DNA of 64,000 nt from Acidobacteriota bacterium (lineage in GTDB: Bacteria > Acidobacteriota > Terriglobia > Terriglobales > Acidobacteriaceae). The position numbers and the translations under genes are program-made. The notes beneath the pieces were generated by a model, which saw only the letters and a program-made list of their open reading frames with translations, was not told where the DNA came from and ran no database searches. Positions 35,162 through 46,259 of this stretch are shown piece after piece (position 1 is the first letter of the stretch; each line of letters starts with the position of its first letter). Location: NCBI GenBank assembly GCA_021781795.1, contig JAJXWA010000002.1, positions 1-64,000 of the forward strand. The letters are read 5' to 3'.

Positions 35162-36259
35162 CTACGGCTGCGCACCCGGTGGGATGAGGAGTTGCAGTTT
35201 CTCCGCGGCAATCTGCATGCGTGCCGGCAGCGTTCCAAGAACCTCTCCGTCCGCCTCAACATACACTTTCGCAGGGGAGCCATTGTTGTGGCTGCACTCA
35301 ACCGACACCACATCGAGTAGCTCGATTCTTCCTGAGAAGCTGTGGCGGCCCGCGAGCACGGCCAGCAGAAAGCGAAGATATAAAAAGCGGCTTCGTGTTT
35401 TGAAGGCCATCAGGCGCAACGATCCGTTGCGCAGACCGGCTCCGGGGGCCAATTGGCCAAGCGCGCCGCCAAACGACCGGACACGTACAGCCAGGATTTG
35501 CGACACATACTCGGTGCGCTCACTATCCCTTTCGCTGGTTCGAAACGTCGCCCGGAACAGCGGAAAAGGATTCGTTATCCAGATCCGCGCCGCTTCCACC
35601 AGATACAGCACATACCCAAAGCGCCGCTTCAATCCTGCATCCAGCCGTGACATGAGCAACGCATCGGCGCCCACGCCGCCTGCCACGGTAAAGTAGCGCG
35701 AGTGCTGCGCACCCTCCGCATCGGTGGATTGGATCGAGCCTACGGGGACCGCCTTCGGCTCGGCATCGAGTAGCTTTTCCAGTGCGCGCACTGGCGACCG
35801 ACCCAGGCCAAGATCCTGCGCGAGAGCATTGGCCGTCCCCATTGGTATTACGCCAAGAGCCGTGCTGCTGCCTGTGAGCCGCTGCAGAACTTCATGCACT
35901 GTTCCATCGCCGCCACATGCAAGGACTGCCTCGCATCCCTGTTGAATCGCCTCATCGGCGCGGCGCGCGGCGCTCCCCGGCCCATCTGTTTCCATCGCAT
36001 GCACGGTGATTCCCGCAGCGGAAAGTATCTCAACGATGCGTCGAATCTCTCCCGCCCGCCGCGACGAACTCTGGCCCGATGCCGGGTTGTGAATGACCGC
36101 GACCTGCCGCATCGCCCGGAGTGGAAGTGCATCGCCAGAAAGTGCGCCGTTCTGCTCCAGGGGCTCGTCGCAGACCACAGCGCGCCCAGCGCTTTGACTG
36201 GATGTGCGCGGCTGGAGACGGTCCTCGTTCTCGTGGGTCAAGTCGCCTGAATGCTCCAT
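35162..36259 (-). CDS. Diacylglycerol kinase / sphingosine-kinase family lipid kinase
   Basis: 365 aa. The catalytic domain begins at about residue 50 with RQVAVIHNPASGQ; CGGDGTVHEVLQ (GGDGT at 116-120) binds ATP, then LGVIPMGTANALAQDLG and a C-terminal beta domain ending RMQIAAEKLQLLIPPGAQ. Likely phosphorylates diacylglycerol or a related lipid at the inner membrane. The ATG at 36259 lies two bases after the preceding gene's stop, so translation is probably coupled; a start at 36115 would remove the non-conserved 49-residue lead. Confidence 0.85.
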   Translation of the reverse strand: MEHSGDLTHENEDRLQPRTSSQSAGRAVVCDEPLEQNGALSGDALPLRAMRQVAVIHNPASGQSSSRRAGEIRRIVEILSAAGITVHAMETDGPGSAARRADEAIQQGCEAVLACGGDGTVHEVLQRLTGSSTALGVIPMGTANALAQDLGLGRSPVRALEKLLDAEPKAVPVGSIQSTDAEGAQHSRYFTVAGGVGADALLMSRLDAGLKRRFGYVLYLVEAARIWITNPFPLFRATFRTSERDSERTEYVSQILAVRVRSFGGALGQLAPGAGLRNGSLRLMAFKTRSRFLYLRFLLAVLAGRHSFSGRIELLDVVSVECSHNNGSPAKVYVEADGEVLGTLPARMQIAAEKLQLLIPPGAQP

Positions 36260-36261
36260 GA

Positions 36262-37893
36262 TTACTGTGGATTCTTCAAAAGCCAGTAGTGAAAACCATC
36301 CACAATGGCCATCAGGGCCGCCTGGTTCATATCGCTGCTCACGCCTGCGGTAATCCATGGCTCAAAACCATCCGCATGGAAGCTCACGGTCACGCGCACA
36401 TGCGCGGCCGAGTCATGCGCAGAAACGTCAATCGCCGTCACGCTGAATGTGCCTAGGCGCATCCGTGTCAGCGCGGGATACCACTTTTCGAGCTCGCGGC
36501 GAAGTGCCTTGGTCAAGGCGTCCACAGGACCTGCACCCTCAGCGCGCGTGGTCGTCACCGTCGAGTCGCCGATGGCAAGCGTGATGAAGGCTTGCACGAA
36601 CCGCTGCCCCGCTTCGTCCGACTCGTCAAAAACGCGCCAGCTCTTCACCGTAAAGAAACTAGGCAGCGTCTGCAGCACCTGCATGCAGGCCAGTTTGAAG
36701 GAGATCTCGCTCGACGTGAAGCCGCCGCCCTCAATCATCGCCTGATGCACGTCCATCAGTGCCTGCGCCTGCGTGGCATTAAGCGGGATACCTAACGCCT
36801 CTGAAAGAAGTACAACGTTGGTGCGTCCGGATTGGCTGTTGACCCCAATCACGGGGCTTGCGCCCACGCGCGCAGGATCGCACCACAGATAAGCGCCGGG
36901 ATTCTTGCGCTCGCTGCTGCCGTGCATGCCGGCCCATGTTCCAAAGGCGCCGGGTCCGACGATGGGCGCGCCATGGGGAACTTCGAGACCGAAATCCGCA
37001 TACGCGGAATGAGCCAGGCTGGTGAGGCCGGCAAGCGCGCGCTCTGAGACAAATTCGGCCTCGCCGCGCAGTTGCATGCTCCCAATCACGGTCGTCAGAT
37101 TCACGTTCCCGCAGCGTTCGCCAGTCCCTAGAAGCGTTCCCTGCACCTGCACCGCGCCGGCAAGAATCGCCGCGCGCGAGTTGGCGATGCCGAGACCGCG
37201 ATCGGTATGCCCGTGGAAGCCAAATCCGGCGGCCGGAAAATCCCTGGTCAGACCGCCCATCAATGCGGTGACTTCTTCAGGATTGGCCCCGCCCGTGGTG
37301 TCGCACACAACAATGCGGCTCACCTGTTGGCGAACGCACTCGTCGACAATCTTCTGCAGATAATCCCGGCTTCGCTTGCAAAGATCTTCTTCGCTCTGGC
37401 GGCCATTCTCACACCGTCCGCAACTGGCGTCCATGGCGTGCTCAAGGTCTACGATCACTTCAAATCCGGCCTGGTGCAGGTAGTCGATCGTCTCAGAGGC
37501 CATCATAAGGTTTTCGTCCGGCGTTGCTTCGAGCGACTTGGCCACATCCAGAAGCCGGGACTTCACCACGACCACGGCAACGCCGATGTGGTCCTTGCGC
37601 TGAAGGATGAACTGTACATCCGGCCAATCTTGCACGCGCGTGCCGCGTCCCCGGGAGCGTCCAAATAGCGCCAGCTTCATCTTGCCTGTATCTGCGGTTG
37701 CTACCGCCCGCGTCAGGTCTGAAACAAACTGATTCGCACCGGCAAACCCGATTTCAGCGTAGTGCACCCCGAAGGCGGCCATGCGCTGCAAAAGACCGAT
37801 TGCGTTCGGAACGGAAATCTGGAGGTTCGGCTGCTGCAGACCGTCGCGAAGACTCGTGTCAAACAGCTCAACTTTCCTGGCGTACTCTTGCAT
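36262..37893 (-). CDS. cimA: (R)-citramalate synthase-like, LeuA/CimA family
   Basis: 543 aa. HMGL-like TIM barrel starts with VELFDTSLRDGLQ (FDTSLRDG at 11-18); GFHGHTDRGLGIANSRAAILAGAVQVQGTLLGTGERCGN holds the metal-site histidines (HGHTD, 227-231), followed by a LeuA C-terminal regulatory domain. Citramalate synthases condense pyruvate and acetyl-CoA for isoleucine. Two motifs differ from those I know: HxHTD instead of HxHND, and FGTWAGMH where FAHKGGxH is usual. The reaction is therefore inferred; a homocitrate/isopropylmalate-like or other acyl substrate is possible. Start at 37893 (GGGAG upstream) rather than 37920. Confidence 0.75.
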   Translation of the reverse strand: MQEYARKVELFDTSLRDGLQQPNLQISVPNAIGLLQRMAAFGVHYAEIGFAGANQFVSDLTRAVATADTGKMKLALFGRSRGRGTRVQDWPDVQFILQRKDHIGVAVVVVKSRLLDVAKSLEATPDENLMMASETIDYLHQAGFEVIVDLEHAMDASCGRCENGRQSEEDLCKRSRDYLQKIVDECVRQQVSRIVVCDTTGGANPEEVTALMGGLTRDFPAAGFGFHGHTDRGLGIANSRAAILAGAVQVQGTLLGTGERCGNVNLTTVIGSMQLRGEAEFVSERALAGLTSLAHSAYADFGLEVPHGAPIVGPGAFGTWAGMHGSSERKNPGAYLWCDPARVGASPVIGVNSQSGRTNVVLLSEALGIPLNATQAQALMDVHQAMIEGGGFTSSEISFKLACMQVLQTLPSFFTVKSWRVFDESDEAGQRFVQAFITLAIGDSTVTTTRAEGAGPVDALTKALRRELEKWYPALTRMRLGTFSVTAIDVSAHDSAAHVRVTVSFHADGFEPWITAGVSSDMNQAALMAIVDGFHYWLLKNPQ

Positions 37894-38219
37894 CGACTTC
37901 AACAACTCCCGGCCGCGCAAACGCAGTCACCTTATAGGAACCACGCCTTTGAGACTCTCCGCCTTCCATCATATCGTTTTTCGACTTCTCGTGAATGGAC
38001 AGGCACCGGCTCCGATGCAACCTGCTCCGTTTCCCCCTTGAACCACGGAAGAGAGGAGGCTCGCCCGGCTCTTGCTGAAGTTCCGCCTAAATAAGGCTTT
38101 GCGAGTCCTTTACTTTTTCGCTTTATCAACGCCCGGAAAATGATGACGTGCCCGCGAATGGACTCAGATACCGTCCGAAGTGGTATAGTCGCCAAGTTTG
38201 ACCGGATGGTGCAACGAAC
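37894..38219 (+). other. Divergent intergenic region cimA / carboxylase
   Basis: 326 bases without a gene. The right end has the extended -10 described separately. On the minus strand TATAAG (37936-37931) could be the -10 of the citramalate-synthase-type gene, but no good -35 pairs with it. No riboswitch or T-box fold was recognised. Confidence 0.5.
38181..38189 (+). promoter_or_regulatory. Extended -10 promoter of the acyl-CoA carboxylase gene
   Basis: TGGTATAGT: a TGn extension and TATAGT hexamer, 31 bases before the GTG start at 38220. A weak -35 (TGGACT, 38159) has a 19-base spacer. Confidence 0.5.
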
Positions 38220-39941
38220 GTGGATGCAAAAGCTGACAACACGCTGGAGTCAAAGCTGGAGCGAGACTCAGCCCGCTTTCAGTCCAATCGTGAAGCGCTC
38301 CTGGCCCTGATGGGCACACTGCGCTCGACCGAATCAGACCTTCGCACGGGTGGAGGCGCCAAGGCCGCCGAAGCACAGCACTCCAAGGGACGCCTCACCG
38401 TGCGCGAGCGGTTCGACTTGCTGCTCGACAAAGGCACAGAGTTTCTCGAACTTGGTCTGTGGGCGGCGCACGGCATGTATGGCGAGTACGGCGGCGCTCC
38501 CGGCGCAGGCGTTGTCACAGGGATAGGCCGCGTCAGCGGAAGGCTCTGCATGATCATCGCCAACGACGCCACCGTGAAGGCCGGCGCGTTCTTTCCGATG
38601 ACCGCTAAGAAGGTCCTGCGCGCCCAGAACATTGCTCTCGACAACCGCATTCCGACGCTCTACCTCGTCGATTCCGCCGGAGTCTTTCTCCCTTTGCAGG
38701 AAGATGTCTTTCCTGATACCGACGACTTCGGGCGTGTGTTCCGCAATAACGCAGTGATGAGTTCGCTGGGCATTCCACAGATTACGGCCATCATGGGCAT
38801 GTGCGTCGCGGGCGGAGCGTATTTGCCTGTGATGACGGACACTGTGCTCATGACAGAAGGCTCCGGACTCTTTCTCGCGGGCCCTTCACTCGTGCAGGCC
38901 GCAATTGGCCAGAAGACAGAAGCCGAGGATCTGGGCGGAGCAACGATGCATGCTGAAGTCTCTGGCACTGTGGACTTCAAGGAGCCGGATGATGCACATT
39001 GCATCGCACGCATGCGCTCGCTTGTTGACAAGTTCGGCTCGCGATGCAAGCCTGAAGCCCCCACATTCTCTCGGGCTGATTTTGACCCGCAGCGGGATGC
39101 ACCGCTCTATCCGGCAGATGAACTGTACGGGTTGCTCAACCCCACACCCGGTGCAAGCAACGTCTACGAAATGCGAGAGGTCATTGCCCGCATCGTGGAT
39201 CGCAGCGAGTTCGACGAGTACAAGGCAGATTTCGGACGCACTGTGCTCTGCGGCTACGCGCGCATCGGCGGATACGCCGTCGGCATCGTGGCCAATCAGA
39301 AGACCAACCAAATGCAGACCGTAGCCATGGGTCCCGCTGCAGGAGCAAAGCGCATCGAGGTAGGCGGCGTCATCTATACCGAAGGCGCACAGAAGGCTGC
39401 CCGCTTCATCATGGATTGCAACCAGAACCTTATGCCGCTCGTCTTTCTGCATGACGTGAACGGTTTCATGGTCGGTAAAGATGCCGAATGGTCCGGCATC
39501 ATCCGCGCCGGCGCCAAAATGGTCTCCGCCGTGAGCACGAGCGTCGTTCCAAAGATTACTGTCATCCTTGGCGGCAGCTTTGGCGCGGGCCACTATGCAA
39601 TGTGCGGCAAGGCCTACGATCCGCGCTTTCTCTTCGCTTGGCCAACTGCGCGCTACTCCGTAATGAGCGGCGCTTCGGCGGCCAACACCCTCACAGAGGT
39701 TCGCGCGCGGCAGATGGAGCGCGGCGGCAAGACACTGACCGAGAAAGAACGCCAGGCGCTGCAGGATGAGATTCGCGCATCGTACGATGAGCAGGCCGAC
39801 CCACGGTACGGCGCAGCGCGCCTGTGGATTGACGCGATTATCGACCCGGCGAAGACGCGGGACGTACTCATCGCCGCGCTTGATGCCTGCGCACTGAATC
39901 CAGACGTGCCGCGTTTTAATCCGGGAGTGCTGCAAACCTGA
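38220..39941 (+). CDS. Acyl-CoA carboxylase beta subunit (methylcrotonyl-CoA carboxylase type)
   Basis: 573 aa, GTG start. Carboxyltransferase fold: KGRLTVRERFDLLLDKGTEFLELG, LVDSAGVFLPLQEDVFPDTDDFGRVFRNNAVMSSLGIPQITAIMGMCVAGGAYLPVMTD (oxyanion Gly pair) and GGSFGAGHYAMCGKAYDPRFLFAWPTARYSVM. The long VFPDxxxFGRxF stretch points to methylcrotonyl-CoA or a related branched enoyl-CoA rather than propionyl-CoA. Transfers carboxybiotin CO2 to the acyl-CoA in leucine breakdown. The biotin-carboxylase/carrier alpha subunit needed for activity is not in the window. First gene of the acyl-CoA dehydrogenase, HMG-CoA lyase, hydratase series. Confidence 0.9.
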   Translation: MDAKADNTLESKLERDSARFQSNREALLALMGTLRSTESDLRTGGGAKAAEAQHSKGRLTVRERFDLLLDKGTEFLELGLWAAHGMYGEYGGAPGAGVVTGIGRVSGRLCMIIANDATVKAGAFFPMTAKKVLRAQNIALDNRIPTLYLVDSAGVFLPLQEDVFPDTDDFGRVFRNNAVMSSLGIPQITAIMGMCVAGGAYLPVMTDTVLMTEGSGLFLAGPSLVQAAIGQKTEAEDLGGATMHAEVSGTVDFKEPDDAHCIARMRSLVDKFGSRCKPEAPTFSRADFDPQRDAPLYPADELYGLLNPTPGASNVYEMREVIARIVDRSEFDEYKADFGRTVLCGYARIGGYAVGIVANQKTNQMQTVAMGPAAGAKRIEVGGVIYTEGAQKAARFIMDCNQNLMPLVFLHDVNGFMVGKDAEWSGIIRAGAKMVSAVSTSVVPKITVILGGSFGAGHYAMCGKAYDPRFLFAWPTARYSVMSGASAANTLTEVRARQMERGGKTLTEKERQALQDEIRASYDEQADPRYGAARLWIDAIIDPAKTRDVLIAALDACALNPDVPRFNPGVLQT

Positions 39942-40043
39942 ACCCATGCGCATCTTCGCAGCCGATCGGAATGGATTTGAGGACAGATCGAGATTGCAAA
40001 GCCGCAAGCTGGATCTCTTCCTGAACATTGAAGGAGCATCTTA

Positions 40044-41234
40044 ATGAATGTCGCAACCCAATCCGAACAATCGCTCTACCCATTCATCCTGACCGAGGAG
40101 CAGGAGCAGCTTCGGAAGGAGATTCGCGAATTTGCCCTGCGCGAGATTGCGCCGCACATCATGACATGGGATGAAGCGAGCACCTTTCCACTCGACACGG
40201 TAAAGAAGTTGGGCGCCATGGGACTGCTCGGCATCATCTTTCCGCCCGAATACGGCGGCGCTGGGCTTGGCTACGTGGATTATGCGCTTGCCATCGAAGA
40301 GCTCTCCGCCATCGATGGCTCGATCGGCATCACGGTCGCCGCACATAACTCTCTGGGCAGTAACCATATCTTCCTCGCCGGCGATGAAGTGCAGCGGCGG
40401 AAGTACATTCCGCGCGTCGCGAGCGGTGAATGGCTTGCCGCCTGGGGTCTGACGGAGCCTGGGTCGGGATCCGACGCCAGCGGAGCCCGCACAACGGCAG
40501 TGAGAAAAGGTGACCGCTACATTCTCAACGGCAATAAGACGTTCATCACCAACGGCCACTACGCCGATGTCGCCGTGGTCATTGCAGTGACTGACCGGAG
40601 CAAAGGCACACACGGCTTGTCCGCGTTCATCGTGGAGAAAGGGACAAAGGGCTTCAGACCCGGTAAAAAAGAGAACAAGCTCGGCCTGCGCGCAAGCGAT
40701 ACGAGCGAGCTTATCTTTGAGGATTGCGAGATTCCCGCTGAGAACCTGCTCGGCGCGGAGGGCGAAGGCTTTATCGACGCCATGCGCGTGCTTGATGGTG
40801 GGCGCATCTCCATTGCAGCGCTGGCATTGGGCATTGCACGCGGCGCATTGGATGCCGCTACGAAGTACGTGAAAGAGCGCCGTCAGTTCGGTAAAGCAAT
40901 CGCAGAGTTTCAGGGCATTCAATGGAAGCTGGCCGACATGGCGACGGAACTGGACGCGGCCCGTCTTCTCACTCAGCGCGCGGCAGTGCTGAAGGACGCA
41001 GGCCGCAAAGTCACGCGTGAATCCTCGATGGCCAAGCTCTTTTCCAGCGAGGTCGCGGTTCGCATCTGCGACGACGCGGTGCAGCTCTTCGGCGGATATG
41101 GATTTATCAAGGACTATCCTGTAGAGAAGTTCTACCGCGACGTGAAACTCTGCACCATCGGCGAAGGGACAAGCGAAATTCAGCGCATGGTGATTGGCCG
41201 CGAGATTCTCAAGGTCTATCCCTCGCGAGGTTAA
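40044..41234 (+). CDS. Acyl-CoA dehydrogenase
   Basis: 396 aa. AAGGAG eight bases upstream. [19 protein letters not shown] (FAD/substrate site), [45 protein letters not shown] and [42 protein letters not shown] are family motifs. Glu374 in IGEGT occupies the usual catalytic-base position of short/medium-chain enzymes, whereas isovaleryl-CoA dehydrogenases have a small residue there and use a Glu elsewhere. Gene context nonetheless suggests isovaleryl-CoA or 2-methyl acyl-CoA as substrate. Electrons should go to the ETF encoded at 55.9-57.7 kb. Confidence 0.92.
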   Translation: MNVATQSEQSLYPFILTEEQEQLRKEIREFALREIAPHIMTWDEASTFPLDTVKKLGAMGLLGIIFPPEYGGAGLGYVDYALAIEELSAIDGSIGITVAAHNSLGSNHIFLAGDEVQRRKYIPRVASGEWLAAWGLTEPGSGSDASGARTTAVRKGDRYILNGNKTFITNGHYADVAVVIAVTDRSKGTHGLSAFIVEKGTKGFRPGKKENKLGLRASDTSELIFEDCEIPAENLLGAEGEGFIDAMRVLDGGRISIAALALGIARGALDAATKYVKERRQFGKAIAEFQGIQWKLADMATELDAARLLTQRAAVLKDAGRKVTRESSMAKLFSSEVAVRICDDAVQLFGGYGFIKDYPVEKFYRDVKLCTIGEGTSEIQRMVIGREILKVYPSRG

Positions 41235-41264
41235 ATGCACGAGAGCCCGCCAAAGGACGATTCC

Positions 41265-42161
41265 ATGCAGGAGCAAATCAAACTCATCGAGTGCCCGCGT
41301 GATGCATGGCAGGGGCTGGCTGCGCAGATTCCTTCGACCTTGAAGGCATCCTACCTGCGTCACCTTATTGACGCGGGTTTCCGCCACATCGATGCGGTGA
41401 GCTTTGTCTCACCCAAAGCGGTGCCGCAAATGGCAGACTCGGAAACAGTGCTCGAATTGCTTGCGCCTCCCCGTAATGTCGAGATCATCGGGATCGTGGT
41501 CAATGAAAAAGGGGCAGAGCGCGCCATTGCAACCGGTTCGGTCCAGACACTCGGCTTTCCTTATTCGATCTCTTCCGAGTTCCTGCGCCGCAATCAACAT
41601 CAGTCGCTGGAGGAATGCGTTGAGGCGCTGGAAGCGGTGGTCACAAAGGCCGACGAAGCGGAGCGCAACGTCGTTGCCTACATCTCCATGGCCTTCGGCA
41701 ACCCATACGGTGAGGCATGGAGCGCGGATGAAGTCGTGAGCGCATGCGATGTGCTGGCCGAGAGCGGCGTACACCAGATTTCGCTCGCAGACACGGTCGG
41801 CATCGCCTCACCGGAGCGCATTGCAGAGACCGTGAGCGCCGTGCTTGCTGCATATGCCAACCTCGAGATTGGCGTCCATCTGCATGCCCGGCCTATAGAC
41901 GCGCCTGCGCATATTCGGGCCGCGTATCGAGCAGGATGCCGCCGGTTCGACGGGGCCCTTGGCGGACTCGGCGGCTGCCCGTTCGCGCAGGATGCCCTGA
42001 TGGGCAATATCCCCACCGAGGTGCTCATCGAGGCCCTCCGTGAAGAGGGTGCGGCATTGCCTTCCATCGCCGGCATGGACTCGCTCCTGCAGGAGAGCCA
42101 GAGCATCGCGAAGGATTATTCTGCGGGACCTCCTGCATTTGGCACGCAGCCACGCCGGTAA
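41265..42161 (+). CDS. Hydroxymethylglutaryl-CoA lyase
   Basis: 298 aa; AAAGGA eight bases before 41265 is preferred to the ATG at 41235. HMGL barrel with LIECPRDAWQG (the RD pair of the active site), HIDAVSFVSPKAVPQMADS, HQISLADTVGIASPERI, HLHARPI and catalytic-Cys loop GLGGCPFAQDALMGNIPTE. Cleaves HMG-CoA to acetyl-CoA and acetoacetate, the last step of leucine degradation. The IECPRDAxQG variant differs from the GPRDGLQ form of mitochondria and proteobacteria and resembles Bacteroidetes enzymes. Confidence 0.9.
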   Translation: MQEQIKLIECPRDAWQGLAAQIPSTLKASYLRHLIDAGFRHIDAVSFVSPKAVPQMADSETVLELLAPPRNVEIIGIVVNEKGAERAIATGSVQTLGFPYSISSEFLRRNQHQSLEECVEALEAVVTKADEAERNVVAYISMAFGNPYGEAWSADEVVSACDVLAESGVHQISLADTVGIASPERIAETVSAVLAAYANLEIGVHLHARPIDAPAHIRAAYRAGCRRFDGALGGLGGCPFAQDALMGNIPTEVLIEALREEGAALPSIAGMDSLLQESQSIAKDYSAGPPAFGTQPRR

Positions 42162-42185
42162 AGCGAAGACATCTCAGGAGGAATC

Positions 42186-42965
42186 TTGGAGTACACGACG
42201 ATTCAGATCGAGGATGCAGCCCGCGTACGCAGAATTGTGTTGAACCGGCCGGAACGGCGCAATGCGATGACTCCCCAGATGCAATTGGAGCTCATTGCCG
42301 CGCTGGAAGATGCCGAGCAACAGGACATGCGGGTCGTTGTTCTCTCCGGAGCAGGCGAGGCCTTCTGCTCCGGTCTTGACCTCACCGTGCTGCAATCGAT
42401 GCACGACAAGTCTCCCGCCGAGCATCGGAACGATGCCGAACGAATTGCACGCCTCTTTCGCACGTTATATGAATTGCCACTGCCCACCATTGCTGCCGTT
42501 CATGGACCTGCCATCGCAGGCGGCACAGGACTCGCCATGGTCTGCGACTTCACGCTTGCAACGCCCGCGGCGAGGTTCGGATTTACGGAGGCGCGCATCG
42601 GATTTGTGCCAGCGCTTGTCTCTGCTTTCCTTGCGCTGCAGATTGGCGACAAACGCAGCCGCGATCTGCTGCTCTCGGCAAGGCTCTTCACAGCGGGAGA
42701 GGCGTTCACGCTCGGACTCGTCACGCAAGTTGTTGCGCTGGATGCTCTCCAATCGCGCGTCGACGAACTTGTTCAGTCTCTTCTGGCAAACAGTCCGCAG
42801 TCCCTCGGCGCGACCAAACGTCTATTGGCCGCTCAGAACAAGTCGTGGCTCGATACCGCCATCACGCTGGCAATGGATGCGAACGCGTACGCGCGCGACA
42901 CGGAGGACTTTCGCGAGGGCATTGCGGCATTTCTGCAAAAGCGCAAGCCTCATTGGGCTGAGTGA
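42186..42965 (+). CDS. Enoyl-CoA hydratase (methylglutaconyl-CoA hydratase type)
   Basis: 259 aa with a TTG start at 42186, justified by AGGAGG five bases upstream. Crotonase motifs: [41 protein letters not shown] (oxyanion), [25 protein letters not shown] and [18 protein letters not shown] with the catalytic Glu. Lack of the first crotonase Glu (Gly/Thr in GGTGLA) is normal for AUH-type methylglutaconyl-CoA hydratases. Completes the route from isovaleryl-CoA to HMG-CoA. Its end overlaps the end of the convergent scoB by 16 bases. Confidence 0.88.
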   Translation: MEYTTIQIEDAARVRRIVLNRPERRNAMTPQMQLELIAALEDAEQQDMRVVVLSGAGEAFCSGLDLTVLQSMHDKSPAEHRNDAERIARLFRTLYELPLPTIAAVHGPAIAGGTGLAMVCDFTLATPAARFGFTEARIGFVPALVSAFLALQIGDKRSRDLLLSARLFTAGEAFTLGLVTQVVALDALQSRVDELVQSLLANSPQSLGATKRLLAAQNKSWLDTAITLAMDANAYARDTEDFREGIAAFLQKRKPHWAE

Positions 42966-43618
42966 GATGTCAAATCTGCCGCACTCAAGCGGAAACGAAC
43001 CGGCGCATCGGTCTTCTCTTCCACCTGCGCACGAGTCACGCCGTCGGCTAGTTCAATGACCTCAAAACCGGCCGCGGTTACGTCCAGCACACACAAATCG
43101 GTAATCACACGATGCACGACAGCAGCACCTGTGAGCGGCAGTGTGCACGAGCGCAGCAGCTTTGCGCCACCATCCGGAGTGTTGTGCTCCATGACAACCA
43201 GAACGCGCTGCACGCCTGCCACCAGATCCATCGCACCGCCCATTCCCTTCACACGCTTCCCGGGAATCATCCAGTTGGCGAGATCGCCTCTTTCGGAAAC
43301 CTGCATCGCCCCGAGAATTGCAAGGTCGATGTGTCCACCACGGATCATCCCGAACGAGTCCGCGCTTGAGAAAGTGGCAGCTCCCGGCACAAACGTCACC
43401 GTCTCTTTGCCTGCATTAATCAGGTCCGCATCCACTTCAGAGACGCGCGGAAACGGGCCCATTCCGAGCAGACCATTTTCAGACTGCAGAATGACAGTCA
43501 TGCCTGCAGGGATATGGTTTGCCACCAGCGTCGGAATGCCAATGCCGAGATTCACATAGAAGCCGTTACGCAGCTCCTGCGCCGCGCGCGCCGCCATCTG
43601 GTTCCTGTTCCATGCCAC
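42950..43618 (-). CDS. scoB: 3-oxoacid CoA-transferase subunit B
   Basis: 222 aa with a GTG start at 43618 ([34 protein letters not shown] matches the family start); an upstream frame would overlap scoA out of frame. The catalytic Glu lies in [28 protein letters not shown] and [28 protein letters not shown] are further subunit B hallmarks. With ScoA it moves CoA from succinyl-CoA to acetoacetate. The start is four bases from the scoA stop, so translation is probably coupled. Confidence 0.93.
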   Translation of the reverse strand: MAWNRNQMAARAAQELRNGFYVNLGIGIPTLVANHIPAGMTVILQSENGLLGMGPFPRVSEVDADLINAGKETVTFVPGAATFSSADSFGMIRGGHIDLAILGAMQVSERGDLANWMIPGKRVKGMGGAMDLVAGVQRVLVVMEHNTPDGGAKLLRSCTLPLTGAAVVHRVITDLCVLDVTAAGFEVIELADGVTRAQVEEKTDAPVRFRLSAADLTSHSAQ

Positions 43619-43622
43619 AGGT

Positions 43623-44351
43623 CTAGTCCTCGCGAATCGTTCTGCGCTCAATGCGCTTTTCGGGATGCGGATTGTGCACCACGCGCTGCACAAAGATGCC
43701 CGGCGTGTGAATCTCGTCCGGATCGAGTTCACCGGCAGGGACCACAATCTCTGCTTCCGCAACGGTCACGCGCCCGCATGTTGCCGCCTGCGGATTGAAG
43801 TTGCGCGCCGTGCGTCGATAGATCAGGTTGCCGTGAGTATCCGCCTTCCACGCTTTTACCAGCGCCAGATCGGCCCGAATACCATGCTCCAGAATGTGCG
43901 TCACACCGTCGAAGTCCTTGTGCTCCTTGCCTTCGGCAATCACGGTTCCCACGCCGGTCCGCGTGTAAAAACCCGGAATTCCCGCGCCGCCGGCACGCAT
44001 CCTCTCGGCCAGCGTTCCTTGCGGAGAGAACTCGACCTCCAACTCGCCCGCGAGAAACTGCCTTTCGAATTCCCCATTCTCACCCACATAACTAGAGATC
44101 ATCTTCTTCACCTGTCGCGTCGCCAGCAACAGTCCCAGACCCCAGTCATCTACGCCTGCATTGTTGCTGGCGATGGTCAGCCCGCGGACGCCTGAATCGC
44201 GCAGCGACAGAATCAGCAACTCCGGAATCCCGCACAGCCCGAAGCCGCCAATCGCTAGTAGCATGTCATCTCGCACCAGTCCATCCAGTGCACTTTTCGC
44301 GTTAGGCCACAGCTTATTCAGCCCGGCACCCGGCCCACTCATCGACCCCAT
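43623..44351 (-). CDS. scoA: 3-oxoacid CoA-transferase subunit A
   Basis: 242 aa; GGAG six bases before the ATG at 44351 decides over the GTG at 44363. [72 protein letters not shown] and [47 protein letters not shown] are the SCOT/AtoD alpha-subunit motifs. Activates acetoacetate, released by both HMG-CoA lyase and fumarylacetoacetase encoded on either side. Confidence 0.93.
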   Translation of the reverse strand: MGSMSGPGAGLNKLWPNAKSALDGLVRDDMLLAIGGFGLCGIPELLILSLRDSGVRGLTIASNNAGVDDWGLGLLLATRQVKKMISSYVGENGEFERQFLAGELEVEFSPQGTLAERMRAGGAGIPGFYTRTGVGTVIAEGKEHKDFDGVTHILEHGIRADLALVKAWKADTHGNLIYRRTARNFNPQAATCGRVTVAEAEIVVPAGELDPDEIHTPGIFVQRVVHNPHPEKRIERRTIRED

Positions 44352-44399
44352 ACTCAGCTCCACTGCCGCGTGTTTCTATGCTGACTGCCGCTCACGATG

Positions 44400-44900
44400 C
44401 TACTGAAATTTTTGAAAGGCTTCAATCTGCCTTGCAAGATACTCGCGGCGCTCCACGGGCAACGAGAGCACTGTCGAAGTGGACGTTGCGCCCAGCGCGG
44501 AGAGCTTATCAATGAGCGACTCCAGATGCCGGATTGACACCACGTGCGCCTCAAGGATGAATGACTCATCACCCGTGATGCGATGGCAGCGATTAATCTC
44601 GGGCAGGTCCTTGATCGCAGTCACCGCCCGGCTTACCTGCAGATCGCCGCCAGGAATCGTAAGCCGCACCAGAACGTGAATCGGAACGCCGAGTCGCGCC
44701 GGATTGACGAGTGCATGATAGCCCGTGATGACGCCTGCCTCTTCCAGGCGATGCACGCGCTCGGCCACGGCTGGCGTGGAGAGGCCGACCTTTCTGCCCA
44801 GTTCCGCGAAGGATACGCGCGCATTTTGCTGCAAATGCTCCAGAATCTTCCATGCAATTGCATCCAGTTCAACGTGGGATGGATCAGTCTTATGCATCAT
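44400..44900 (-). CDS. Lrp/AsnC family regulator
   Basis: 166 aa. N-terminal helix-turn-helix (DAIAWKILEHLQQNARVSFAELGRKVGLSTPAVAERVHRLEEAGVITGYHALVNPARLG), then the RAM ligand-binding/dimer domain (RCHRITGDESFILEAHVVSIRHLESLIDKL). Such regulators respond to amino acids. It lies 48 bases before scoA on the same strand and is divergent from the tyrosine operon, so it is well placed to control both. ATG 44900 or 44897. Confidence 0.92.
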   Translation of the reverse strand: MMHKTDPSHVELDAIAWKILEHLQQNARVSFAELGRKVGLSTPAVAERVHRLEEAGVITGYHALVNPARLGVPIHVLVRLTIPGGDLQVSRAVTAIKDLPEINRCHRITGDESFILEAHVVSIRHLESLIDKLSALGATSTSTVLSLPVERREYLARQIEAFQKFQ

Positions 44901-46241
<1,341 letters not shown>

Positions 46242-46259
46242 TCGTGGGAGACGACTGAA

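Noticed and set aside
38886-41387. Two long minus-strand frames (38886-40028 and 40041-41387) opposite the acyl-CoA genes
   Set aside because: Both are antisense to genes with diagnostic motifs; length is a by-product of low stop frequency in GC-rich third positions.
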